A DNA stretch of 64,000 nucleotides from Aphrocallistes beatrix (lineage: Eukaryota; Porifera; Hexactinellida; Sceptrulophora; Aphrocallistidae): assembly GCA_963281255.1 (NCBI GenBank), contig OY725490.1:1922001-1986000 (forward strand). Direction: 5' to 3'. Under the pieces are notes generated by a model. That model was not told the origin of the DNA, searched no databases, and saw only the letters and a program-made list of their open reading frames with translations. The number at the start of each line of letters is the position of its first letter. Within the stretch, counting starts at the first letter, position 1. Positions 1-9,446 of this stretch are shown here, piece after piece. The position numbers and the translations under genes are program-made.

Positions 1-600
1 AACCAAATACTATCACTATCAAACTCTTTTACGCGTTTATTGCCACACAAAAAATGGTTTATTGCACAACATATCGAATTCAACAATGTAGTTATGTCCG
101 TCATAAATTCCATATGGCATATCATTACAAGAAACAAATACTTTAATGTTCTGAAATATCTAACCACTATCTGGGTCCAAATAAACTGGTGGGGTGGGAT
201 AATATTATATACAGGCGTGCTTTGCTTACTTGCGTTGCAAAACTTGTATACAAGCAGAGTAGCCCTGTGGGTTCCTGGGAATATTTAAGAAACGGTCGAT
301 TGCTTTCGTAATTTTCTACCAAAAAAGGTCATTAATCTACGGTTAATCATGGATTCAGAACTGGGAATAAAAATTAGGTTCTTGATAAAAGGAATTTAAG
401 ACTTAAACAACTCCAGTTGAATAACGTTAACAACAATCGATGTATGTGTTATGAGTAATGCGGAAATGGTTCACCATACCATGTTATGTGCTATAACCAA
501 TCAATTCGTTCATAAAATAACATAACAATCAAATAACAGATTCAAAATAGCTTTATAAGTCAATCTATGAAAATTAACAAATCCCCCGTTTGTTAATTTT
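1..600 (+). repeat. 3' flank of an upstream cassette copy (unit 0)
   Basis: This stretch is a diverged copy of the sequence found just downstream of NHL gene A (about 5646-6080) and NHL gene C (about 28140-28560). Shared landmarks are the 'atcactatcaaactcttt' block and the 'tactttaatgttctgaaata' block. It implies that another NHL gene ends just left of the window. The small coiled-coil gene expected about 2 kb further on is absent: similarity jumps from this flank to the promoter block at 1019, so the gene was probably lost by deletion in this unit. No coding region is supported here. Confidence 0.6.
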
Positions 601-610
601 CATAGATTGA
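560..610. repeat. Perfect 22-bp hairpin with 7-nt loop
   Basis: Bases 560-581 and 589-610 are exact reverse complements around the loop TCCCCCG. The arm is related to the 'ttatggaaattaacaaac' sequence in the spacers of units A (about 6021) and C (about 28515), where no second arm exists. The hairpin therefore arose locally by an inverted duplication or a fold-back insertion. Confidence 0.85.
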
Positions 611-919
611 CAAAAACTAATAAAAACTATGTAACAACTATGTATGTCATGGTTTTGTGCGGGATTTCGCTACAAATTGACACAAAAGGTTATAAATATT
701 CTACAACAATCATCTCAACATTCCTCACTTAATTACTTCAACAATACATGCTATTAAGTCTGAACGCTTTATTTAGCATTTATTTTGAGGGTCATGAGTA
801 CACCAAGAGACGGTTGAAATTTATTCGAATTTTCTGGAATCCATATTAACCGGAGTGATTTAGTGTATTTCCTCCCTAGGGGAGACAATATATGTTTGTA
901 TTGTCAGGAGTCTCGTATT

Positions 920-950
920 GTCCGTGTTCGTATAACGAGGTTCTACTGTA
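920..950. mobile_element. Solo end of a pogo/Tigger-like MITE
   Basis: The sequence 'ataacgaggttctactgta' is the typical right end of a pogo/Tigger-like inverted repeat followed by the TA target. No matching left end was found nearby, so this is a relic. Confidence 0.4.
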
Positions 951-1018
951 TATGCTGGTAGAGCTAAGACGTCAGACTAGAGTGTCCATGGTGTAAATGT
1001 AGATATCTCTGTACGATG

Positions 1019-1227
1019 TGAGTTGATGGTCTGTAATCTGAGATGTTACAAGGTCTATTCTATCTGTGTACTAGCTCCAGTATAGTCTTACACTAGCTCA
1101 GTTTCTGTATAAATAGCATAAATTGATGTATAAACTCAATCCATTTACTCTACATTTGTTCTATTCAATATCAAACATTTGAAAGTTTATTCTAACTTCA
1201 GATTACTGTTCTTATCAACGTTTTCAG
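1019..1227 (+). promoter_or_regulatory. Promoter and noncoding first exon of NHL gene A
   Basis: The block is conserved almost base for base at 8694-8905 and 22625-22835, each time upstream of one NHL gene. It holds a TATAAATA box at 1108-1115. About 110 bases later it has a consensus splice donor, CAG|GTAAAT, after base 1227. No ATG frame of note lies between. A matching acceptor (aaattAG) ends at 4232, ten bases before the NHL start codon. I infer a 5' untranslated exon of about 90 bases joined over a 3,005-bp intron. Transcript data would be decisive. Confidence 0.6.
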
Positions 1228-1688
1228 GTAAATTGTTCACTTTATAGTTGATTCTATGATTAACGTCATTGCTTGAATGTTTTTACTTATAATTGCTCTC
1301 TCATCTAATTTCATTAACGGTGCTTACAGAGTATTAATATTGAATTCACAGAGCTGTTAAGAAGATACAGTTGTTTAAGTCCCGCGTATTGAGTCTATGT
1401 AATTTGAATCATTGACTCTAGCAGGGGTGGTCCAGGGGGGAACATCCTGGAATTTGTCCCGAGTTTGATTCTGCGTCCCCGGATTTCATTCGACCACCCA
1501 TGGCCTACTTAATATACGGCTATAAATGTCACCGAGAAGGCCATAAAATGAAGAGGCCAGTTTTAACAAAGTCAAATTTCAATTAGACTGATAAATCAAA
1601 AACCGCTTCGGATAGACATTTGAAATGTATTATTACCATAAAATATTATATCAGGTTCCCAACAAGGATTTTATTCGACCACCTAAGC

Positions 1689-1832
1689 CAGTGGTTCCCA
1701 ACCAGGGGTCCATGGAACCCTTAGCGGTCCACAGAATTCAAAATTTTGTAATACGGTTAATAGGAGAGGATCCACAGAATATAGGAAATTGCTATAAAGG
1801 GGTACACAGTCAAAAAAAGGTTAAAACCGCTG
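1689..1832. mobile_element. hAT-like MITE, family 1 (short copy)
   Basis: The ends are CAGTGGTTCCCAACC and AAAACCGCTG, flanked by the near-identical 8-mers acctaagc and gcctaagc. An 8-bp duplication and CAG...CTG ends are the hAT pattern. The same insertion is present in unit C (23880-23992) and, split by the Ginger-like element, in unit B. It therefore predates the unit duplications. Confidence 0.7.
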
Positions 1833-2149
1833 GCCTAAGCCAAAATCGAAAGAAGGCCCAGACATTTTACTAAATTTCTACATTATGTCCCAATTCTTTG
1901 GAGTCAATCCATAATTTTTTTTCTATTATGTCCCGCCATGTCCCGCATTTACCATGGCTCAAGCTGGCATGTATGGCTCTGATATAACTGTGTCATCACG
2001 GAGACAGATCCCCTCGAGTTGTATATCTTAAATGTACTAATTTTAGATTTGATAGAACTACACAACCAGTGTTCCCCTAATTTTCGTGAGTAGGACTTTT
2101 GACGTTGGTACAAACAATAATCTGGGAACCCAAGCGAATTTTACTAATA

Positions 2150-2301
2150 CAGTCAGGGTCGCTTATTATGAACTAACCTCCTGGTCCAATTTCATTTTTT
2201 AGATAGGATTTGTATTGAATCAAGTTCGCTTAATATAAAGTATCTCAATTATGAACATATTTTTTGGTCTCCTGGTGGTTCACAATAAGCGACCCTGACT
2301 G
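2150..2301. mobile_element. pogo/Tigger-like MITE, family 'CAGTCAGGGTCGCTT' (unit A)
   Basis: The inverted repeats CAGTCAGGGTCGCTTATTATGAAC and (reversed) GTTCACAATAAGCGACCCTGACTG are flanked by TA. Related copies lie in unit B (15221-15673), unit C (24305-24487) and at 51823-51990. It has no coding capacity and is a non-autonomous element inside the inferred NHL intron. Confidence 0.8.
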
Positions 2302-2943
2302 TATCATCTGGTGTGGGGATCTAAATAAAACCATTGATGTTGACAACCCACTGCCTTAAGATCCAAAACGACTCGACTTAATTTGATAAGGACGTTTCCT
2401 GTAAAACCAAATCTTGTTTGTAACGCTTTTATTAGCATATCATGATCAACTGTGTAGAAAGTGCTAGACAAAGCCATTTAATTAATATAGCAATACTACC
2501 TCGTTCAAGATCACTCATTAAACAGTTTAATAAGGCCTAGTTGAATGGTGTTTCTGATACCAGGGGCGGCATACCAGGTATAGCTGGTCAGCGAGCGCTA
2601 AGAGTACCATTTTTCAGAAAAGCTCAGCTTTGCAGTGCCATTACTAATCTGTTCTGTTAAGAAAATACATCATAACTCTATATCTATGCTAAATGGACTA
2701 TGATCAAGTAAATTCCCATTGTACCACTTTTTAATATACAATAAACCAGTTTTAAATACAGTCGAAACTGTTTTTTTCCTACTCCAATTTAAGCTTACAA
2801 TCGTTTTTTACTTACTATTTCAGAATCTTAATTATGTAAAAAATTCCAAATCTACATTAATTTCCACTAGCTGGATTCTAGTTACGTTGAATGAGCGGAG
2901 CGAGCGAATAACAACATATTAGTTGATTTCTATCGCAGATATA

Positions 2944-3709
2944 TCTTATATATTAAAACTCTAGGATTTTTTGTTTTTGTTTTTGTTTGTTTGTCCGAAT
3001 TGATTGAAGAATTGGCAAGTCGTAGAGATACGAAAATTGGCATGTAGGTGTCAAATGGTGAATCTAGGATTAAGTTCGAAGATCTAAGCGAAATGTTCAC
3101 ACCTCGCCGAGATAGGTGACAAAATGTGCTGACCAATCAAATTCGATTATTTTATAATGCAAATACATTGGAATAAAATAGTATTGACTTATGCATACAA
3201 TCAAAATAACTATTTGTGATTGAAATTCATTGGTTTATGTGAACCAATCAATTATCAGCCTTTTATAATGCCATTCACACGATTCTATTTCATATAAATG
3301 ATTGAATACTGCTATTTTGAGTCTATAATTTGATTGTTAACAACAATTAAAGTGTGTTATATGCTACGATCAATCAATTCGATCATAAAATAACTTTTAT
3401 CGACATGGACTGGAATTGATTATTTAAGTATAATAATCTTTAGCAATGTGAACTTTGTGTATTCAAATTGAGCTTACATTCAGGATTAGTTGACTTAATA
3501 CGAAGTAAATTATATTTATCACGAAACAAAATTTCTGCTACAGTTCTGATTTCATTAATGTAACCGTAGACAAATGACAATCCAGCGTACTTAGTATAAA
3601 ACAAGAAAGCGACGTATTGTTTCTCTAATATCCCCAAGCTCCCACTGGGTAAATCTGCGGACACGCAGTGTCCGCAAGCCGCGCAGCACAAGCAAGCGAA
3701 GCGCGCTTG
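2944..3709 (-). mobile_element. Helitron-like non-autonomous element, copy 1
   Basis: This is a 766-bp element, read on the minus strand from CAAGCGCGCTTCGCTTG to ATATATAAGA. Unit B has an empty site at about 16996 where the flanks are joined, which fixes the borders. The element lies between host A and T with no visible target duplication. The 5' end has two GC-rich palindromes (CAAGCG..CGCTTG and GCGGACA..TGTCCGC), and an A/C-rich microsatellite precedes the 3' end. Copies 2 and 3 are at 20484-21254 (+) and 31311-31873 (+). The open frames inside are not conserved between copies 1 and 2, so I do not call a gene. Confidence 0.65.
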
Positions 3710-3943
3710 TAATGTATAATGTAGAGATTTAGTAGATATGGAGCTAAATAGCTGACTAAGTTATAGAATTAAAATAATTCTGGAGAATAAAAGCCCGATG
3801 AGGGGAGAAGCATTTTCTTAATCCCTCCACTTAGTCTTAGAGTCTCAACTTGACCTGATACCTCCAATTTCAGGATAACCGCAAAAAGATACTCTAGTAA
3901 AAAAATCCCAAAATCCAGAGAGTTCCCCGCGGATTCCTTAGAG

Positions 3944-4102
3944 CAGTGGTTCCCAACCTGGGGTCATGGACCCTTATTGGTCCACATAAGATATCAGGGT
4001 CCACAGGATTCTAAATTTAGTACTACGGTTAATAGGAGGGGTCCACAGAATATAAGAAAATTGCTATAGAGGTCCACAGCCAAAAAAGGTTGAAAACCGC
4101 TG
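3944..4102. mobile_element. hAT-like MITE, family 1 (unit A, proximal)
   Basis: This 159-bp element has ends CAGTGGTTCCCAACCTGGGG and GGTTGAAAACCGCTG and a perfect 8-bp target duplication CCTTAGAG (3936-3943 and 4103-4110). Orthologous insertions stand at 17249-17407 and 26429-26591, so it predates the cassette duplications. It lies about 130 bp upstream of the splice acceptor of NHL gene A. Confidence 0.85.
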
Positions 4103-4242
4103 CCTTAGAGGGAACACTGGAACAGACTCTGCACACAAAAAGTGTTCTCTAGCCGCGCTACGCAAATACGCAAAGCGATTGGATATGAACAATTATTCTA
4201 CTTTTAAGATAAAACTTTTTTTCTAAAATTAGATTGTATACA

Positions 4243-5457
4243 ATGGCTGAAGCTAGAGTTGGAAGAGAAATTAATTTCGATGCACAGTTCGAAGTTCTGT
4301 ACAGAGTCATTACTCAAGCATTTGATGAATTGTTTCAGGCTTTGAATAAGCGAAGACACGATTTGTTGTCTCAACTGACAGCAATGAAGACAGCACACGA
4401 CAAGAATTTAGAGTTAGACGAAGCCATCCAACAATTGAGAATTACGAAAGAGAATGCACTTGCAACAATGACCAGCAATTTGCTAGGAGAAAACCTCGAT
4501 CTAATCAAGTCAACTTTCGATGCTCAAATGAAAGCAAAAGAAGAGTTGAAGGTAACTGTTGGAAATTTGAATTTGATTGAGTTTCGTTGTTTTTCTGAAA
4601 AAATCCTGAATGCTATAGAAGAAACAGATCTGATCGAATTAATTCCTGAATATGTCGGGAGGGAGAATCCGATACTGAAGAGTTGCTCAAAAGGCACTGG
4701 GAATGGAAAGTTTAATAATCCTAGAGGAATAGCTATTGATGGCAAAGCGAATGAAGTTTATATAGCAGATATGAGCAACCATCGCATACAGGTGATGAGT
4801 TTAAACGGAGAATTTCTGAGATCATTCACACATGATCAGCTGAAATCGCCTTTTGGTATTTGTTTATCTGAGAAGGAATTGTTCGTCACTGATAAAGAGA
4901 GTTATTTGCTCAAGTTCGATAAATCCGGAAAATTCATAAAGCAAACAGGATCACGAGGTACTACACCAGGTTGTTTTATTGTTATAAAAGCTCTGTGTTA
5001 TGACGAAGGATTAGTTTATGTGTGCGATGGATCTCGTCAGCGAATTCAAATATTTGATTCAGATCTGAAATATACAAAAACTTTTGCTTACGGAGAAATA
5101 AGTGTGCCAACTGACATTAAGATCTATTCTAATTCTATTTTCATATTATCTCAAGATCAGAATGAGATATACTGCTATAACAAAGAATGTCAACTTCTGA
5201 GAAGAATTCAGCTAACTGGACAGAGACAGCCAATGAGTACAGCCTTCTTTTTCAGTTTGGATTCCAAAGGCAACTTTCTTATTTCTGACAGATCAAATCC
5301 TGAAACTTCAGAAATTCGTATTTTCTCTCCTAATGGAGTCCTTAAGCACTCATTAGGTAGAGGACATCTCAGATTCTTATCCGGTATAGCACTAGACAAT
5401 AGTGATTCTATTATTTGTGTGAATGATAATGAAGATGGTTGCTTTCAGAAATATTAA
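4243..5457 (+). CDS. Coiled-coil/NHL-repeat (TRIM-like) protein, copy A
   Basis: The 404-residue protein starts at the ATG at 4243, shared by all three copies; three upstream in-frame codons begin with TTG and are not used. Residues 1-145 are helical and coiled-coil-like, as in the coiled coil of TRIM proteins, but no RING or B-box is present. Residues about 150-404 form an NHL-type beta-propeller of about six blades, with landmark repeats such as GIAID..ANEVYIADMSNHRIQV. NHL propellers of the TRIM-NHL class bind RNA or protein on one face; the ligand here is unknown. A splice acceptor ends at 4232, so an upstream noncoding exon (1019-1227) is likely. A poly(A) signal AATAAA lies at 5598-5603. 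The gene is about 90% or more identical to copies B and C, with differences clustered on equivalent blade positions (for example residues 177, 204, 246-250, 263-265, 288, 304-306, 333, 380 and 395). Confidence 0.9.
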   Translation: MAEARVGREINFDAQFEVLYRVITQAFDELFQALNKRRHDLLSQLTAMKTAHDKNLELDEAIQQLRITKENALATMTSNLLGENLDLIKSTFDAQMKAKEELKVTVGNLNLIEFRCFSEKILNAIEETDLIELIPEYVGRENPILKSCSKGTGNGKFNNPRGIAIDGKANEVYIADMSNHRIQVMSLNGEFLRSFTHDQLKSPFGICLSEKELFVTDKESYLLKFDKSGKFIKQTGSRGTTPGCFIVIKALCYDEGLVYVCDGSRQRIQIFDSDLKYTKTFAYGEISVPTDIKIYSNSIFILSQDQNEIYCYNKECQLLRRIQLTGQRQPMSTAFFFSLDSKGNFLISDRSNPETSEIRIFSPNGVLKHSLGRGHLRFLSGIALDNSDSIICVNDNEDGCFQKY

Positions 5458-5804
5458 TGCTATTTTTCTCCCTCAACGCCTAGAAGACTTGATTTTATTT
5501 CTTTTCCTAAATCCTCCAACTAAGATATTTGTAGAATTATTGTTGCTTTATAGTTATTCTTTGTTAGTGATATATCTACCTTTCTATAAATAATAGAAAT
5601 AAACTTCTAAATTGAAAATATATTGCTTTGAGATTTCAATCGCTATTTACTGGGAGATTAAATAATATCACTATCAAACTCTTTCAAGCATTATTTCCAC
5701 TTAAAAGGGTTATTATAAATCGAGTTTCAATGATGTAGTTATGCTCGTGATAATTCTATGGCATTTCGTCGCAAGAAACGAATATTTTAATGTTCTAAAT
5801 ACCT

Positions 5805-6085
5805 AACCACTCTAGGATCCGAATAAACGGGGTTAGGTGGGATAATATTGGATCTACCAAGTTTATACAGAAATTAATTAATGTATCACAAAGTAACACA
5901 GTAAAGTATTAGATTATCAAGATTTGGAATAGATTATTCTATAGAATGAACGTAGATGGAAAATAATTGATGCAATACAGCTAATAAAAAACTGTCTTAG
6001 ATAATACTTTCAAATTCAATTTATGGAAATTAACAAACTAGGGGATTGGATGAAAATTCATAAGTTAACAAGTGGGAAGCCTTTT
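5805..6085. repeat. Repeat carrying 'GGATCCGAATAAACGGGG'
   Basis: This stretch downstream of NHL gene A is related to the sequence at 28300-28560 (unit C), 160-600 (unit 0) and 34205-34507. The last has the end 'cccgtttattcggacccctagagta', which is the inverse of the start of this copy. It looks like an old DNA transposon fragment shared by all units. Confidence 0.45.
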
Positions 6086-6119
6086 ATTTGACCAATAGAA
6101 GTGAACTATTTCTCTAGTG

Positions 6120-6438
6120 CAGTGGTTCCCAACGGGGGCGTTTGGTTGCCTCAGGGGGCACTGAATGAGATTTTATTGTTACATAGGTAAATATCATTGT
6201 AACATTGTTGTGTTGCTCTATTACAAGCTGCCCACACAATTAAAATTATTCATCAATCAGAATATAGCCAATGTATTATGTCTCAGTTTTGGATCAACAG
6301 TTACATATGGCTTCTTAGCAAGGTATTATAAAAAGGGATTATATATACTCTGACTTAATAAGCAATGAACTATGTGGGCCTTCTGAAAGTTTCAAGCACT
6401 TTAGGGGGCGTTAAAAAGAGAAAGGATGGGAAACACTG
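6120..6438. mobile_element. hAT-like MITE, family 2, with empty site in unit C
   Basis: This 319-bp element has ends CAGTGGTTCCCAACGGGGGC and GGATGGGAAACACTG and a perfect 8-bp target duplication CTCTAGTG (6112-6119 and 6439-6446). At 28608-28620 unit C has the same flanks with a single CTCTAGCG, an empty site. The insertion therefore happened after units A and C separated. A 62-residue frame inside is not a gene. Confidence 0.9.
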
Positions 6439-6540
6439 CTCTAGTGTATCGAATGTATAGCTTAATTTGTGTAATTAAATGTATATAACCTCAAATTTAA
6501 ATCAAATAAATCATTAATGAATAAATAACTCACAAAACAG

Positions 6541-6712
6541 AATTAAGGATTTTCTTAGAACATGAAAAGATATCAGAAGTGATTCCAAATTATTCTGAAA
6601 AGACAGTGGTGCATCCAAGGTTCTGCGACCACTGAATACCAAACATCTGTAATGAGTGTAATGATATTTTACGAATTGGACAATTTATCGGAATTTCATA
6701 CCAAATCATTCC
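6541..6712 (+). pseudogene. Tail of decayed NHL-gene relic (unit A)
   Basis: The stretch 'ggattttcttagaacatgaaaagatatcagaagtgatt...' matches the 3' end of the longer NHL-like relics in units B (19200-19575) and C (28715-29110). The upstream part was lost in unit A. Coding sense is gone. Confidence 0.4.
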
Positions 6713-6842
6713 TATAATACAATTTATATGTCTTAATTCAATAATTTACGAGTTATTAGACAATTTATCATATTGGTCACATTTGGTAATTTGTCGAATA
6801 TCTCGTAAACCATTGAATTTAGACATAGAAATTGTATTATAG
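6712..6842. repeat. Imperfect fold-back repeat
   Basis: The arms begin 'ctataatacaatttatatgtc' and end 'gacatagaaattgtattatag' and pair imperfectly over about 55 bases around a short centre. The sequence is absent from the corresponding positions of units B and C, so it belongs to material specific to unit A (about 6700-7320). The rest of that stretch shows nothing I can name. Confidence 0.55.
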
Positions 6843-7643
6843 CTTAATAGGAAGTAGCCTATTTGCTATCAAATGGGATTAAATTTGAATGTCTAGCTAT
6901 CGCTGTTTTCAAGATATGGCCCCAACTGACCAAAATACGTTTCCATAGCAACACTGGAATGTAAGAACATTCCATGAAAAAATTCCAAATTTTTCGTATT
7001 AACACATTCACTTCTCAGTTCTATGCGAAAAACTTTATAATACAAACACTTAAAAGTGCCCTTAAACGACCTCTGAAAATCACTAAATTTGACCCAAAAA
7101 TAGCCTGTGGCGCAATCATTTATTGACTAATCTAAATTTTCACAACGGATATGGGTGCTTTGACACCATATTTATATATGCTGGTAATACATTCCTAAGC
7201 TATATTGTGCTTTATTAATGATTTAAGGTAACTCATGTATTTCTTCATCCATCTTCTACCGCATCCCTGGTAAAGTTACTCTTAGGCCTTATATATAGTA
7301 GGCTATGAACCATCTTAATATTAAATAGAATAATAAACAAAATAAATAGTACGCAAATAATTAATTTAAATACTTCGAATTAATCTCTTCGGAAATCCCC
7401 GACATCTCACCATAGCAACAATACGCATGTAATCTCGAATGTCAGCAGATATTAATCAAATTCAGCAGAAGTATTGCAACACATTAAACCTTACACAGCT
7501 ATGATGGCGTGACTGACGAATACACTTGGTAGAGTCCAGATATTCCTGCAAGCACTCTCCTAGCCATTCTGTTCACGTTACCGTTTTGAAAGCTGCTTTA
7601 CAACTGTATTCTCGCTACTACAGTGGAGTACGCTGCTGGTTAG

Positions 7644-7651
7644 TATAAATA
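7644..7651 (+). promoter_or_regulatory. TATA box of small coiled-coil gene A
   Basis: TATAAATA lies 65 bases before the start codon. About 300 bases around it are almost identical at 21572 and 30319, including the 'gatggcgtgactgacgaatacac' block further upstream. Such conservation, beyond the coding part, suggests recent duplication or gene conversion of the whole gene with its promoter. Confidence 0.75.
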
Positions 7652-7708
7652 GAGCTCAGTTCCAACTCAAACAAAATACAACTCAAATTTCAACTAACAA
7701 ATATCAAA

Positions 7709-8353
7709 ATGCCTTCACTGATAAAGAAAATAATTCCGAAATCCTCAAGAGCCGTCAAAAGGGACCAATTGAGGAGAGCTGCAGCATTTGGGGGAAAGGT
7801 ACAAATCGATCACATCCATTTTGTGGAAGATTTCAGGAAAGAATGTTTCTTGAAACAGATGACTTTGGAAAAGAACCGAATGCAGACAGATCTGAGAATG
7901 GACGAAATCCGTCGAGAACTCACTCAGCTCCACAGCCAGAGTCAGGAGTTCTTGAGAGACGTTGAGAAACTGGACAGAGACATTGAGAACGAACGATTCC
8001 GTCGCCAGTACCAAATGTACGGCTCCAACGACCAACTCTTCTTCAGAGAGCCTCTCTACAGCTCAGACCCAGAGTTCTCTCACCCTCTGGAGACCTCTTC
8101 CAACGCCTCTGAAGAGTTCAGCTCCGATCTGAACGTCTTCAGACCCGGGACTGCGCTTAGCGAAGGCACGAAACGCCTCTCCATCGAATCTGACTCCGAC
8201 ACGGATGAGTACACTTTCAAGCGGGCCCAGTTCCCCAGTGAGAGACCGATTCGGAGACATTTCTGTGGTTTGAAACCAGCAAAGCCAGCCGCTCAGGACA
8301 CATTCTCTGAACAAGTATTCGCCGCAGTCAGAGACACAATCACTCATCTTTAA
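7709..8353 (+). CDS. Small intronless coiled-coil protein, copy A (unknown family)
   Basis: The 214-residue protein starts with MPSLIKK. I do not recognise the family. Residues 1-30 are basic. Residues about 40-100 form a charged amphipathic helix typical of a coiled coil. Residues 115-170 are acidic and serine-rich, and a short conserved helix (FSEQVFAAVRDTI) closes the protein. There is no signal peptide or membrane segment. It is a complete single-exon gene: TATA box at 7644, 5' leader of about 30 bases, poly(A) signal AATAAA at 8401-8406. Copies B and C have 215 residues; A lacks one residue and differs near 174 (AQF against AYKF). A distant paralogue is at 61973. The coding part is clearly richer in G+C than its flanks. 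Function is unknown; a scaffold or adaptor role is only a guess. Confidence 0.85.
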   Translation: MPSLIKKIIPKSSRAVKRDQLRRAAAFGGKVQIDHIHFVEDFRKECFLKQMTLEKNRMQTDLRMDEIRRELTQLHSQSQEFLRDVEKLDRDIENERFRRQYQMYGSNDQLFFREPLYSSDPEFSHPLETSSNASEEFSSDLNVFRPGTALSEGTKRLSIESDSDTDEYTFKRAQFPSERPIRRHFCGLKPAKPAAQDTFSEQVFAAVRDTITHL

Positions 8354-8693
8354 ATCTATTCACTCAAATTGTATTTAATTGTATTTCATTGTTTTAATTA
8401 AATAAACGTTCATCTGCAAAGGCGTTTCAATGCAAGCTTTCTCAGGAATTAAGTAATCGATGAGTTTAAAATTCTGTCAAAAATCAAGCATCAACTTTTT
8501 ATCAAAGACTATAGTTAATCTTAACAAACAGTAAGCAAAATCCCAGTATGAGATATCAACCAGGGAGGACAAACCCCGATTTCTATATTTGATGCTGCAC
8601 CCAGTCATATTTACTCAGATAAGTTTGAAAATCGCGGGAGACATAGAAGTATCCTCGTTATAGGTATTTTACAGTGCATGGTGCTAAAGTAGA

Positions 8694-8905
8694 GAATGAG
8701 TTGATGGTCTGTAATCTGAGATGTTACAAGGTCTATTCTATCTGTGTACTAGCTCCAGTATAGTCTTACACTCGCTCAGTTTCTATATAAATAGCATAAA
8801 TTGATGTATAAACTCAATCCATTTACTCTACATTTGTTCTATTCAATATCAAACATTTAAAAGTTTATTCTAACTTCAGATTACTGTTCTTATCAACGTT
8901 TTCAG
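8694..8905 (+). promoter_or_regulatory. Promoter and noncoding first exon of NHL gene B
   Basis: Same block as 1019-1227, with TATAAATA at 8786-8793 and splice donor CAG|GTAAAT after 8905. The partner acceptor (aaattAG) ends at 17537, giving an inferred intron of 8,632 bp. This intron is much longer than in units A and C because it took in the Ginger-like element and other insertions. Confidence 0.6.
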
Positions 8906-9330
8906 GTAAATTGTTCACTTTATAGTTGATTCTATGATTTACGTCATTTCTTGAATGTTTTTACTTCTAAATGCTCTCTCACCTAATTCCATTAACGATG
9001 CTTAGAGAGTATTAATATTGAATACACAGAGCTGTTAAGAAGGTACAGTTGTTTCAGTCCCGCGAATTGAATCTATTAATTTGAATCAGTGACTCTAGCC
9101 AGGAGTGGTCCCAGGGGGGACATCTGGGAATTTGTCGCGAGTTTGATTCTGCGTCCCCGGATTTCATTCGACCACCCATGGCCTACTTAATATACGGCTA
9201 TATATGTCACCGAGAAGGCCATAAAATGAAGAGGCCAGTTTTAACAAAGTCAAATTTCAATTATACTGATTAATCAAAAACCGCTTCCGATAGACATTTG
9301 AAATGTAGTATTACCATATACAAATATTAT

Positions 9331-9446
9331 ATCAGGTTCCCAACCAGGGGTCCATGGTCCACTTAGTGATTCACAGAATTCGAGATTTTGTATTACGGTT
9401 AATAGGAGGGGATCCACAGAATATAGGAAATTGATATAAGGAGGTC
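9331..9446. mobile_element. hAT-like MITE family 1, left part split by the Ginger-like element
   Basis: 'Caggttcccaaccaggggtcc...' up to 'gaggtc' is the left part of the same element as 1689-1832. It resumes after the Ginger-like insertion as 'ggtccacagtcaaaaaaagg...accgctg' at 14425-14457. Confidence 0.7.

Noticed and set aside
3440..3691. 83-residue frame in the Helitron-like element
   Set aside because: The corresponding frame in copy 2 (20500-20760) carries stop codons, so there is no sign of protein constraint.
4234..4242. Start of NHL gene A (and B at 17539) three codons upstream of the ATG
   Set aside because: It would need a TTG start codon, unusual in animals. The ATG at 4243/17548 aligns with copy C, which has no upstream extension.
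7745..8347. Two minus-strand frames (96 and 94 residues) conserved in all three small genes
   Set aside because: They are antisense shadows of a G+C-richer coding region. Conservation follows from the near identity of the sense gene.
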